Positions 16,506 through 25,033 of a stretch of 64,000 nt of DNA are shown one piece after another. Each line of letters begins with the position of its first letter. Positions within the stretch are counted from its first letter, which is position 1. The DNA comes from Bacteroidales bacterium (GTDB lineage: Bacteria; Bacteroidota; Bacteroidia; Bacteroidales; Bacteroidaceae), in NCBI GenBank assembly GCA_004554665.1, contig SFKY01000005.1, positions 4,616-68,615 on the forward strand. The letters are read 5' to 3'. The position numbers and the translations under genes were made by a program. Under the pieces are notes generated by a model. It was not told where the DNA came from, did not search any database, and was given only the letters and a program-made list of their open reading frames with translations.

Positions 16506-17438
16506 ATGAAACGCGAGACACTTTATGAAATGAGGTCGCCCTACCGCGACAATTTCCGCATAGACGGCTTCTGGTTTGGCGAAGGAGCCAAGACCGCAGC
16601 CATAGTGGGTGCCATGAGGGGCGACGAGATACAGCAACAGTATATATGTGCCAAGATGGTGGAGACGCTGGCCGACATGGAGCGCAGGGGAGCCTTGTCG
16701 CCCGGGCACGCCGTACTGGTGATACCGTCGTGCAATCCGTTTTCGATGAATGTAAGCCGTCGCTTCTGGACAATGGACGGCACCGACATCAACCGCATGT
16801 TTCCGGGCTACGACCAGGGTGAGACCACGCAGCGCATAGCCGCTGCCCTCTTCGACCATCTCAAGGATTTTGAGTACGGCATGCAACTGGCAAGTTTCTA
16901 TCTGCCGGGCGAGTTTGTGCCGCATGTACGGATGCTCAAGACAGGCTACGAGGCGGTGGAGGCGGCCAAACTCTTCGGCCTGCCCTTTGTCACGGTGCGC
17001 CAGCCGTTGCCCTTCGACACCACTCTGCTCAACTACAACTGGCAGTTGTGGGGCAGCAAGGCGTTTTCCATCTATGCCGGACAAACCAGTTATGTGGAAG
17101 ATGTGACCAGCCGGACGACTATCGATGCCATGCTGCGCTTCCTCTCACGGGTGGGCGTGTTGACAGACACCGACACCGATGAGGGCGTGGAACCTATGGT
17201 GATGGACGAGGCCGAGCTGGTGAATGTCACAGCCGACCGGGCAGGCATTTTCTACCGCCTGCTGGGAGCCAGAAGCGAGGTAAGGCGTGGCGATGTGCTG
17301 GCCCGCATCCTCGATCCCTACTGCTGCGAGGTGCTGGCCGAAGTGAAATCGCCCATAGACGGCACGGTATTCTTCGCCCACAACCAGCCATTGGCCTTGC
17401 AGCACGCCATCATCTACCGCATATTGCCCAAAGACTGA
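16506..17438 (+). CDS. M14-like protein with lost metal and catalytic residues
   Basis: 310 residues, plainly a paralogue of the preceding protein. INRMFPG matches NRIFPG, GAMRGDE matches GTHGDE, and the C-terminal beta domain is present. Yet the first zinc His is Arg38, the second His is Ala129 (QLAS for DVHSS) and the general-base Glu is Ala191 (YAGQ for VEMG). Only the Glu of the HxxE pair (Glu41) remains. The frame is intact over its full length, so this is not a decaying pseudogene. It is probably a non-catalytic substrate-binding or regulatory partner of the active enzyme. It starts 21 bases after that gene's stop, so the two are co-transcribed. Confidence 0.8.
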   Translation: MKRETLYEMRSPYRDNFRIDGFWFGEGAKTAAIVGAMRGDEIQQQYICAKMVETLADMERRGALSPGHAVLVIPSCNPFSMNVSRRFWTMDGTDINRMFPGYDQGETTQRIAAALFDHLKDFEYGMQLASFYLPGEFVPHVRMLKTGYEAVEAAKLFGLPFVTVRQPLPFDTTLLNYNWQLWGSKAFSIYAGQTSYVEDVTSRTTIDAMLRFLSRVGVLTDTDTDEGVEPMVMDEAELVNVTADRAGIFYRLLGARSEVRRGDVLARILDPYCCEVLAEVKSPIDGTVFFAHNQPLALQHAIIYRILPKD

Positions 17439-17475
17439 CACGCATGTCGGGATTGTAGGCATGGGTTGGCAAATG

Positions 17476-17556
17476 CTATATACCACCTTTACGGAGCTAA
17501 ATGCGGCATTTAGACCACCTAAATGCCATGATTAGCGTCGTAAAGGTGGCATATAG
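17476..17556. repeat. 17-bp unit repeat array, copy 2 (four units)
   Basis: Units start at 17476, 17497, 17519 and 17540 (spacing 21, 22, 21). The second unit CTAAATGCGGCATTTAG is a perfect palindrome around its centre. The outer units lie in a 22-bp inverted repeat with one mismatch (17472-17493 with 17539-17560). Confidence 0.8.
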
Positions 17557-17724
17557 CATTCGTATCTCTTATCTTGGGCAAGGGATAGGGTGAGGGCACC
17601 AGAGGGATAGGGTGAGGGCGCAACACCACAAATAGGTTAATATAAAAATGAATATAACTGCTTCCCTGCAGACGGATTTGAGATAAAAAACTCCGCTTTT
17701 CCTTTTTATTGTCTTCGACTTATG

Positions 17725-17814
17725 CTATCTTTGCAGAAGATAGGCTGCGGTTCAGCAAAATTGAGTAAACTCTTTTGCGTTCATCTTGCACTATCTTTGC
17801 AGAAGATAGGCTGC
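17725..17814. promoter_or_regulatory. duplicated palindromic box upstream of GH2 gene
   Basis: The 24-bp sequence beginning CTATCTTTGCAGAAGATAG occurs at 17725-17748 and again at 17791-17814, 66 bases apart. Its first 19 bases are an inverted repeat with 7-bp arms and a 5-base centre. Each copy contains TATCTTTG, a match to the -7 consensus, so the palindrome would cover a promoter. No well-spaced -33 TTTG was found. The second copy ends 67 bases before the GH2 start. Confidence 0.5.
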
Positions 17815-17881
17815 ACCCTGGCCTTTCGAGCAAGTTCTATACCCAACGAATCTATCAACTACTCAATAAGCGATACGAACG

Positions 17882-19930
17882 ATGACACTCAAGATGCTCC
17901 GCCAGACTCTCCTCTGCCTGTGCCTCGTGGCCACTCCTGCCGGGGCGCAACGGAAGACCGTAAACCTGAACAGCAACTGGACGTTCAGGTTCTCTCACCA
18001 AGTAGACAAAAACAGCGGACGGAGGGTGGACCTTCCCCACACGTGGAACACCACCGACGCACTCGCCGGACGCTGCGACTACAAGCGCGGCATAGGCAAC
18101 TATACCAAGCGGTTGCACGTACCCGAAAACTGGCACGGCAAACGACTCTTTGTACGGTTCGACGGTGCCAACTCGGTGGCCGACCTCTTTGTCAACGGGT
18201 GTCATGTGGGCAGCCACAGGGGTGGGTACAGCGCCTTTGTGTTTGAAATCACCGACCGTGTGCGCTATGGAGCCGACAACCAGTTGCTGGTGAGGGTGAA
18301 CAATGCCGAGCAACTGGACGTGATGCCGCTCGTGGGCGACTTCAACTTCTACGGCGGCATCTATCGCGATGTGCAACTGCTCGTCACGGAGCGCGTATGT
18401 ATCTCGCCGCTCGACCATGCCTCGCCGGGAGTGTATCTGCACCAGCGGCGGGTGACGGCAGACGAGGCCAGTGTAGAGGCCGAAGTGCTGGTTTCGGGTA
18501 CGGGCAGCGGGGAGCAGGGGCTGACAGCTCGTATCGAGGTGTGCGACGGACAGCGCACCGTGGCCACTGGCAGCCGTGAGGTGTCGACCACAGGCGAGGA
18601 CAGCACCCAGCGGGTGATGCTGCCCGTGACCATCGCCAAGCCCCATCTGTGGGACGGCACGGCAGACCCCTTCATGTACCGCGCCAAGGTGTCGCTGTGG
18701 CAGGCCGGCAGACTGGTGGACGAGGTGGAACAGCCTCTGGGACTACGCTTCTTCCGCGTAGATCCGGAGAGAGGATTCTTCCTCAACGGCCGTCACCTGC
18801 CTCTGCATGGGGTGTGCCGCCATCAGGACCGCCCGGAGATAGGCAATGCGCTCTCCAATACCCACCACCGGGAGGATGTGGCCATCATCCGGGAGATGGG
18901 GGCCAACGCCATCAGGCTCAGTCACTATCCTCATGCTCCGGAGATGTACCGGCTGCTCGACGAGGCGGGTATCGTGGCCTGGTCGGAGATTCCCTTTGTA
19001 GGACCCGGCGGCTATGCCGACAAGGGATTTGTGGACAGCGAGGCATTCAGGGACAACGGCCGACAGCAACTCAGGGAGATGATCAGGCAGCTGTACAACC
19101 ATCCCTGTATCTGTTTTTGGGGTCTCTTCAACGAGCTCAAGACAGAGGGCGACAATCCGGTGCCCTATCTGCGTGAGCTCAACGATATGGCGCACCAGGA
19201 AGATGCCTCGCGCATCACCACCTGTGCCAGCAACCAAGACGGCGACATCAACTGGGTGACCGACATCGGGGCATGGAACCGCTACGACGGCTGGTATGGA
19301 GCATCGCCGGCATCGTTGGCCGCGTTTCTCGACCGCACGCACGAGCAGCATCCCAATCGCTGTATCGGTATCAGCGAGTACGGGGCAGGAGCCAGCATCT
19401 ACCATCAGCAAGACTCGCTCTCGCAGCCGGTGCCCAACAGCTGGTGGCATCCCGAAAACTGGCAGACCTACTACCATATACAGAATTGGGACATCATAGC
19501 GGCACGGCCCTATGTGTGGGGTACGTTTGTGTGGAACATGTTCGACTTTGGCGCGGCGCACCGCACGGAGGGTGACCGGCCGGGAGTCAACGACAAGGGA
19601 CTGGTGACCTTTGACCGCAAGACGCGCAAGGATGCCTTCTACTTCTACAAGGCCAACTGGAATCCGGAGCCGATGCTACACATAGCCGGTAAGCGGTGTG
19701 TGGCCACGACAAGGGAGGAACTGGAACTGATGGTGTTTACCAACTGCGCCTCGGTACAGTTCTGGCTCAACGGCCAAGAGGTGGGCGAGGTACGCACAGG
19801 CCAGCACGGTATAGCCCGCAAGACGCTGCGCCTACAGTCGGGTGCCAACACCATCAAGGTGACGGCCAAGGGGCAGGGGCGCACGCTCGCCGATACGTAT
19901 GAGATTATATATCACAAGAATAACGAATAA
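17882..19930 (+). CDS. glycoside hydrolase family 2 (beta-galactosidase-like)
   Basis: 682-residue secreted GH2 enzyme. A signal peptide (ending PAGAQ) is followed by the sugar-binding jelly roll (NLNSNWTFRF to about 190), an immunoglobulin-like domain to about 295, and a TIM barrel opened by LHGVCRHQDRPEIGNA. The acid/base is Glu418 (GLFNELKTE) and the nucleophile Glu499 (GISEYGAG). After the barrel there is a short domain with VFTNCASVQFWLNGQEV, of the kind called DUF4982. Beta-galactosidase is the commonest activity, but beta-mannosidase or glucuronidase cannot be excluded. Two palindromic boxes stand upstream, and an alpha/beta hydrolase follows directly. Confidence 0.92.
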   Translation: MTLKMLRQTLLCLCLVATPAGAQRKTVNLNSNWTFRFSHQVDKNSGRRVDLPHTWNTTDALAGRCDYKRGIGNYTKRLHVPENWHGKRLFVRFDGANSVADLFVNGCHVGSHRGGYSAFVFEITDRVRYGADNQLLVRVNNAEQLDVMPLVGDFNFYGGIYRDVQLLVTERVCISPLDHASPGVYLHQRRVTADEASVEAEVLVSGTGSGEQGLTARIEVCDGQRTVATGSREVSTTGEDSTQRVMLPVTIAKPHLWDGTADPFMYRAKVSLWQAGRLVDEVEQPLGLRFFRVDPERGFFLNGRHLPLHGVCRHQDRPEIGNALSNTHHREDVAIIREMGANAIRLSHYPHAPEMYRLLDEAGIVAWSEIPFVGPGGYADKGFVDSEAFRDNGRQQLREMIRQLYNHPCICFWGLFNELKTEGDNPVPYLRELNDMAHQEDASRITTCASNQDGDINWVTDIGAWNRYDGWYGASPASLAAFLDRTHEQHPNRCIGISEYGAGASIYHQQDSLSQPVPNSWWHPENWQTYYHIQNWDIIAARPYVWGTFVWNMFDFGAAHRTEGDRPGVNDKGLVTFDRKTRKDAFYFYKANWNPEPMLHIAGKRCVATTREELELMVFTNCASVQFWLNGQEVGEVRTGQHGIARKTLRLQSGANTIKVTAKGQGRTLADTYEIIYHKNNE

Positions 19931-19932
19931 GG

Positions 19933-20943
19933 ATGACTATGATGGACAAGAAAACTTCCGGCGGCCAGAAGACTGCCTCTCCCACCCGTCGCCGACGGGT
20001 ATGGTGGATAATCGGCATCGTATGTACCATATTGGCCATAGGATTGGGCGGAGCCAGCTGGTATATGCTCGACTATGCACTGTGCCCTGACCGCCCCACG
20101 AGTTATGACCTGCCACGGCAGTTGCAGCGCACAGTGCAAGAAAATCCACAGATCAAACCCTGGATAGACAGCCTGCAGCAGCATAGTGCCCTATGCGACA
20201 CCTTTGTGACCATGCCCACCGGCGAGCGGCACCATGCGGTGTATGTCAGGGCACCCCATGCCAAGGGCAGGGTGGCCGTGCTGGTACACGGTTATACAGA
20301 CAACTGCATGAGCATGATACACATCGCGTCTATCTACGGTCGGCAGGGCTACCACCTGCTGCTGCCCGACCTGCACGGGCATGGCCGCAGCGAGGGCAAA
20401 GCCATACAGATGGGATGGAAAGACCGGTTGGACGTGCTCCATTGGACACAGGTGGCCCAACAAATGTTTGCCGATCCAGAAGCCAAGACACAGATGGTGC
20501 TGCACGGCGTGTCGATGGGGGCTGCCACGGTGATGAGCCTCTCGGGCGAGAAACTGCCGGCGTATATCAAGTGCTTGGTGGAGGACTGTGGATACACCAG
20601 TGTGTGGGACGAATTTTCCAACGAACTGGCACAGTCGTTTCATCTGCCGGCCTTTCCGCTGATGTACACCACCAGCCTCCTGTGCCAGTTGCGCTACGGA
20701 TGGCGTTTCGGCGAGGCTTCTCCCCTCCACCAAGTGGCCAAGTGCCGTCTGCCCATGCTCTTCATACATGGCGACAAAGACACTTACGTGCCCTTTGCCA
20801 TGCTCCAGCCCCTCTACAATGCCAAACCACAGCCCAAGGAGATGTGGGTGGTGCCGGGCTCGGTACATGCCACCAGCTTCCGCGACCAGCCCGAGGCCTA
20901 CACCGAGCGTGTAAATCGCTTTGTCAACCAGTATATAGACTAA
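19933..20943 (+). CDS. membrane-anchored alpha/beta hydrolase
   Basis: 336 residues. A positively charged N-terminus (TRRRR) and one hydrophobic segment (about 24-45) anchor the protein. The alpha/beta hydrolase domain shows the oxyanion region VLVHGYTDNCMSM, the nucleophile elbow HGVSMGAAT, and a late Asp/His pair (HGDKDTYVP and GSVHATS). It resembles bacterial lysophospholipase/peptidase-like hydrolases of the YqkD/BAAT-like group. The substrate is unknown. It begins 2 bases after the GH2 stop, so it belongs to the same transcript. Confidence 0.87.
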   Translation: MTMMDKKTSGGQKTASPTRRRRVWWIIGIVCTILAIGLGGASWYMLDYALCPDRPTSYDLPRQLQRTVQENPQIKPWIDSLQQHSALCDTFVTMPTGERHHAVYVRAPHAKGRVAVLVHGYTDNCMSMIHIASIYGRQGYHLLLPDLHGHGRSEGKAIQMGWKDRLDVLHWTQVAQQMFADPEAKTQMVLHGVSMGAATVMSLSGEKLPAYIKCLVEDCGYTSVWDEFSNELAQSFHLPAFPLMYTTSLLCQLRYGWRFGEASPLHQVAKCRLPMLFIHGDKDTYVPFAMLQPLYNAKPQPKEMWVVPGSVHATSFRDQPEAYTERVNRFVNQYID

Positions 20944-20945
20944 AA

Positions 20946-21030
20946 ACGCTTCGTCCCCCACGCTTTCAGATGATGCTTGCCACCATTTGTGAGTGGCAAG
21001 GATTACCCGAAAATGTGGGGGGCGAAGCGT
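20946..21030. terminator. nested bidirectional hairpin terminator
   Basis: A 16-bp outer stem (20946-20961 with 21015-21030, one T-G pair) encloses an 8-bp inner hairpin CTTGCCAC/GTGGCAAG (20976-20983 with 20993-21000). A-rich runs on the plus strand flank both sides, so either strand ends with a stem and a U-rich tail. It separates the convergent hydrolase and beta-helix genes. Confidence 0.8.
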
Positions 21031-21046
21031 AAAAAACAAATAAGAA

Positions 21047-23089
21047 TTACTGCTGTCCGGCCTTGACGATACGGTCAAACGCCTCGATGTCGGCTTGCGG
21101 CATGCGGGCCTTGGCCTTCCATGCAGCATCGCCATACACGCCGACCTGTGAGGTATCAAAGGGCTTGAAGCCTATCTTCTTGGCGGCACGCAGATTGGTC
21201 AGCGTGAAATCTCCCTGTGCCGCATTGCGGAACATGGGACGCTCGCACACACTGTGAGGCTCTCGCTGCTTCTTCCATTCGCCGAAGCTCTTGCCGTAGT
21301 AAGCCTTCTTGGCCTTGGTCTCGTCGTAATAGCAGTTGTAGTCCATATCCACATCGGCCTTATCCCATACTCCCTTGAAGATATTGCCCTGGTTGACAAG
21401 GATGATGTTGTGCTTGAACGTCATCGAACGGTGGTTCTCCTTGCGCGTAAGATCTATCTGCTGCAGGATGCTGTTGGCGAAAATATTGTTTTCGACCACG
21501 TTGTCCTTGCCGTAGTGCTGGTGCAGGCCGCCACTCTTGCAGCGGTACGCCAGATTGTCGCGCATCACGATACCGGTGCTGCCCTCGTCCATATAGAGAC
21601 CCCATCCGCCGTAGCCATAAGAGTAGATATCGTGGATCACGTTGCGCTCCACGCGGGTGCCGGGCGACACGCCGAGAGTATAGATGGCACCCATGTCGGA
21701 GAGTATGCCCCATCCTAAGTGGTGGATATGGTTATAGGCTATCAGATTGTCAACCGAGGGACTCGCTGTGTAGCCCCACACCCAGCCCACAGATACACCC
21801 GAGTAGCGCATGTCGGCTATCTCGTTGTGGGTAACGCGGTTGTGGGCCGTATGGAGGAGCACCACACCACCGGCGCAGGGGAAGAGCAGGCCGCCGTGAC
21901 GGATGATGTTGTTGTCGATGACGGTTCCGCTCGTCACGTGATTGCTGTTGGAATCGAGAACGTTGTAACCCACCTTGATACCACCGGCTCCCAAATCGTA
22001 GAGCAGGCTGTGGCGGACCACGTTGTCGCTGCAGTCGTGCCTAATCCAAATGCCATAGTTGCCGATGTGGCGGATCTCACAGTTGTCGATCACGATACGG
22101 TCGGCATAATCCATCTCTATCGTGGCCTCGATATCGGCAGCAGCCTGCTCCGGCGGCACTCCCTGCTTGGGTGTGTAGTAAGCGGTGTGGGCAAAACAGA
22201 GGTTGCGGAATGTCTTGTCGCTCACCCGCTGGTTTGGGGTTCCCTTGATTTCCACAATCTGGCTCAGCACGGGTGCATAGACCTCGGCTGTCTCCATCTC
22301 CTCGCCCGGCAGGGGGATGTAGAGCAACGTACCGTCGCGGTCGAGAAACCACTCGCCGGGCGCGTCGAGCGCAGCACGGTAGTTTTCGAGGATGAATCGG
22401 GTGTTCTTAGTGATGGGATTCCAAGGCTTCTGACCTTGTCCTGTGGTGTAGAAGCGACCGGAGTCGGGCTCGGCGTAAAGGAGGAAGGAGCACGAGTTGT
22501 CCCACTTGAAGTAATAAGTGGCCAGCACATCGCCCGCTTCGCTCTCAGAGAGGCCGCGCAGCGTGGCAAGGTTTTCGGGACGGGTCATCATCTTCTGCGA
22601 AGCCAGCGGCTGGATGCGGTCAGGACCCTTCACCTCGATATGTTCCTGCATATCGGTAAGTTTAAACCACTTCTCGTTAGGCGTTCTTGCCCTCACGGCA
22701 CGACGACCGTTGACATACAACTGCTCGAAGCGCCACTTATACCTCACCACTTGGGGCACATGGCAGCGCCACCAGCCCTCGGGAGTACGCTCCCAACCCG
22801 TGAGGCGGATGCCTCCGCTGATGACGGGCTTTTCTTCGCCATCGCCCACAAACACCATCGGCCTGTTGTCGGCGGCGGTGAGGACGATGGGATCCTGCAA
22901 GGCATAGACTCCCTTGGCAAAATGGATGTAAGCAGTATCGCCAGCGGGCAGGCTGCGCGCCTTGACGATGGCTTCACGAATGTCGTCGGTCTTGGCGACG
23001 GTGAAGTGATGGCGCTTGGCTGTGGTCTGGGCATGAGATGCCACCCCTGCTGCCATCATCAGCAGAATAAGAAATTGTTGTCGTATCAT
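21047..23089 (-). CDS. secreted right-handed beta-helix protein, polysaccharide-active candidate
   Basis: 680 residues from the ATG at 23089, chosen because MIRQQFLILLMMAAGVASHAQ is a signal peptide; the frame opens 17 codons earlier. An N-terminal pectate-lyase-like start (DIREAIVKARSLPAGDTAYIHF, residues about 35-56) is followed by a beta-sandwich insertion (about 90-270). Parallel beta-helix turns then run from about 320 to 600, with many Asn and short hydrophobic repeats (VIDNCEIRHIGNYGIWIR). Proteins of this layout in Bacteroidetes include GH110-like galactosidases and polysaccharide lyases. No motif allows a firm family call. Confidence 0.82.
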   Translation of the reverse strand: MIRQQFLILLMMAAGVASHAQTTAKRHHFTVAKTDDIREAIVKARSLPAGDTAYIHFAKGVYALQDPIVLTAADNRPMVFVGDGEEKPVISGGIRLTGWERTPEGWWRCHVPQVVRYKWRFEQLYVNGRRAVRARTPNEKWFKLTDMQEHIEVKGPDRIQPLASQKMMTRPENLATLRGLSESEAGDVLATYYFKWDNSCSFLLYAEPDSGRFYTTGQGQKPWNPITKNTRFILENYRAALDAPGEWFLDRDGTLLYIPLPGEEMETAEVYAPVLSQIVEIKGTPNQRVSDKTFRNLCFAHTAYYTPKQGVPPEQAAADIEATIEMDYADRIVIDNCEIRHIGNYGIWIRHDCSDNVVRHSLLYDLGAGGIKVGYNVLDSNSNHVTSGTVIDNNIIRHGGLLFPCAGGVVLLHTAHNRVTHNEIADMRYSGVSVGWVWGYTASPSVDNLIAYNHIHHLGWGILSDMGAIYTLGVSPGTRVERNVIHDIYSYGYGGWGLYMDEGSTGIVMRDNLAYRCKSGGLHQHYGKDNVVENNIFANSILQQIDLTRKENHRSMTFKHNIILVNQGNIFKGVWDKADVDMDYNCYYDETKAKKAYYGKSFGEWKKQREPHSVCERPMFRNAAQGDFTLTNLRAAKKIGFKPFDTSQVGVYGDAAWKAKARMPQADIEAFDRIVKAGQQ

Positions 23090-23236
23090 CGTTTTAACAT
23101 GAATATATTGTTTCGTATTACACATAGTTGTAGCCGACAATGGCTATCTCTCTACAAAAATAGACAAAAATTCTCATTTCCAACCTGTTTCAGTCCCAAA
23201 ATTAGGTTTCTTTAAGGGCGAAACGATTCCATCCCT

Positions 23237-24583
23237 CTATCCTGCCAGCCGCTTGCGCAACAGTCTGAGTACAAAGAAATAGGCCGGGATGAGGAAGAGG
23301 TCGGCCGCAATCCATGCCACGGGGTCTCCGAAGCAGACTCCGGTGAAGTGAAAGGCCGGAACCAGCCACAGGCTCACGCCGCACCGCGCCACCATCTCCA
23401 TGACACCGCTGAGCATGCTCAAGTTGCTGAAGCCCAAACCCTGAATGGAGTAACGCAGGATGCACAACACGCCCAGTACGGCATAGAAATAATTGTTGAT
23501 ACGCATAAACTGGGCGGCATGCTCCACTATCTCCTCGCCGCCACTGTCTACAAACAGCCACATCAGGGTATCGGCCAACGGATAAATGATGAGGAATGTG
23601 AGCACACTGTAAACCAGCACGATACGCAAGGAAGCACGCACGCCGGCCGACACGCGGTCGAGCCGCTTGGCACCCACATTCTGACCACAGTAGGTGGCCA
23701 TGGCCACGCCCACATTCTCGAAGACGCACGTGAAGAGATACTTGATGCGCATCGAGGCTGTGAATGCCGCCACACAGGTGGTGCCCAGCGCATTGTTGGC
23801 GCTCTGCAGCATGATGATGCCGATGCCGGTGATGGAAAACTGCATGCCCATGGGAATGCCGGTACCCAAGAGGCGTCCCGTCATGCTGTCGTGGTAGTCC
23901 CACTCATGACCTACGGGAATGAGCAACTGCAGATGGCGATGGATGTACACGACACACAGCACGGCGGCAAAGGCTTGGGCGATGAGCGTGGCGATAGCTG
24001 CCCCGGCCACGCCCATGCCGAGCACGAGGATAAACCCCAAATCGAGCAGGATATTGAGCACAGACGAGGCGATAAGGAAATAAAACGGCTGGCGCGAGTT
24101 GCCCAGGGCGCGGATAAAGCCCGACAACAGATTGTAGGCCACGGTAAAGGGAATGGCCAGAAAGTTGACTAACAGGAAGATGTAAGCCTCGGCGAAGATG
24201 TCGGCCGGCGTGTTGACCACCGTCAGTATCTTCCGGCACAAGAGCGAGGTTATCAGGGTGATGACAGCGGCCAAGACCACGGCAATGCGCAGCGAGGAGG
24301 CCACGTAGGCACGCATCTTGGAAAAGTCTTTGGCTCCAAACGACTGGGCTACGGGGATGGCAAAACCCGCACACGACCCATTGCAAAAGCCCATGATGAG
24401 AAACATGACCGACGAACTGGCACCCACGGCGGCCAAGGCACCCACGCCCACACTGCGGCCTACGATGACCGCATCGATCACCAGATAGAACTGTTGCAGG
24501 ATGTAGCCCAGGATGAGGGGGAGGGCAAAACGCACGATACTCTTGGCCGGTGCGCCTGTGGTCATATCGGTGGTGTGGCTCAT
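23237..24583 (-). CDS. MATE-family efflux transporter
   Basis: 448 residues from the ATG at 24583, with about twelve hydrophobic helices in two homologous halves (PLILGYILQQFYLVIDAVIV near the N-terminus, AAFTASMRIKYLF in the middle). MATE transporters export cationic drugs or metabolites in exchange for Na+ or H+. The start at 24619 would overlap the previous gene; 24583 leaves a 13-base gap. It is the last gene of a minus-strand group with the helicase and the small helical protein. Confidence 0.9.
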   Translation of the reverse strand: MSHTTDMTTGAPAKSIVRFALPLILGYILQQFYLVIDAVIVGRSVGVGALAAVGASSSVMFLIMGFCNGSCAGFAIPVAQSFGAKDFSKMRAYVASSLRIAVVLAAVITLITSLLCRKILTVVNTPADIFAEAYIFLLVNFLAIPFTVAYNLLSGFIRALGNSRQPFYFLIASSVLNILLDLGFILVLGMGVAGAAIATLIAQAFAAVLCVVYIHRHLQLLIPVGHEWDYHDSMTGRLLGTGIPMGMQFSITGIGIIMLQSANNALGTTCVAAFTASMRIKYLFTCVFENVGVAMATYCGQNVGAKRLDRVSAGVRASLRIVLVYSVLTFLIIYPLADTLMWLFVDSGGEEIVEHAAQFMRINNYFYAVLGVLCILRYSIQGLGFSNLSMLSGVMEMVARCGVSLWLVPAFHFTGVCFGDPVAWIAADLFLIPAYFFVLRLLRKRLAG

Positions 24584-24596
24584 AGGTGCTAAGGGG

Positions 24597-25004
24597 TTAC
24601 GGTCGGGTGGCGTCGGCAAGCAGGGTGCTGATGGCTTTCATCTTCTGCCGGCGACTCATGGAAAAGGTATCGCTATGACGGTCTACGTAATCGTACAGAC
24701 TGTAGGCCTTCTCGTACAGCATCAGGCAGAGCGGAGCCTGCTTGTACGATGCCTCGGTATAGAGCAGTTCGGCCAAGATACCCAACCGCTCGATGCGCTC
24801 GTCGTCGGGCCAGGTGTCGTGGGCATAGGTCATGGTCTCGGCCACCGACAGATTGCGCAGCAGCCCATAATCGCCCACATACTGGCGGTAGAGCTCGGCC
24901 ATCTCGCGGTCGCGCTTCTCGTCGTCGTGCTGCTTCTCCAAGAAATTGGCCAACGCCCGGGCAAACTCTTGTATCATCCGTAAAAAATAATCTCTCTGTA
25001 ACAT
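24597..25004 (-). CDS. small helical protein, unknown function
   Basis: 135 residues, strongly helical and charged (MLQRDYFLRMIQEFARALAN at the start). No signal peptide or membrane segment. The N-terminal pattern recalls DUF6483 proteins, but I would not assign it. It starts 29 bases after the helicase stop and ends 13 bases before the MATE start, so it is in the same transcript. Function unknown. Confidence 0.75.
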   Translation of the reverse strand: MLQRDYFLRMIQEFARALANFLEKQHDDEKRDREMAELYRQYVGDYGLLRNLSVAETMTYAHDTWPDDERIERLGILAELLYTEASYKQAPLCLMLYEKAYSLYDYVDRHSDTFSMSRRQKMKAISTLLADATRP

Positions 25005-25033
25005 GCGCTATCGTGCTGAATATAAACTGGTTC

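Larger units (their letters stand above)
17439..17881. other. intergenic region rich in repeats
   Basis: Holds the repeat array at 17476-17556, then two copies of AGGGATAGGGTGAGGGC (around 17580-17620), an AT-rich stretch, and two identical 24-bp palindromic boxes at 17725-17748 and 17791-17814. A long frame through the boxes encodes LQKIGC twice but looks like translated repeat, not a gene. Confidence 0.6.

Noticed and set aside
16506..17438. Decayed pseudogene of the M14 enzyme
   Set aside because: The frame is full length with conserved substrate-binding motif and C-terminal domain; the losses are limited to catalytic sites.
17722..18246. Plus-strand frame starting in the palindromic boxes
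   Set aside because: Its N-terminus repeats LQKIGC because it translates the 24-bp repeats, and the rest overlaps the GH2 gene in another frame.
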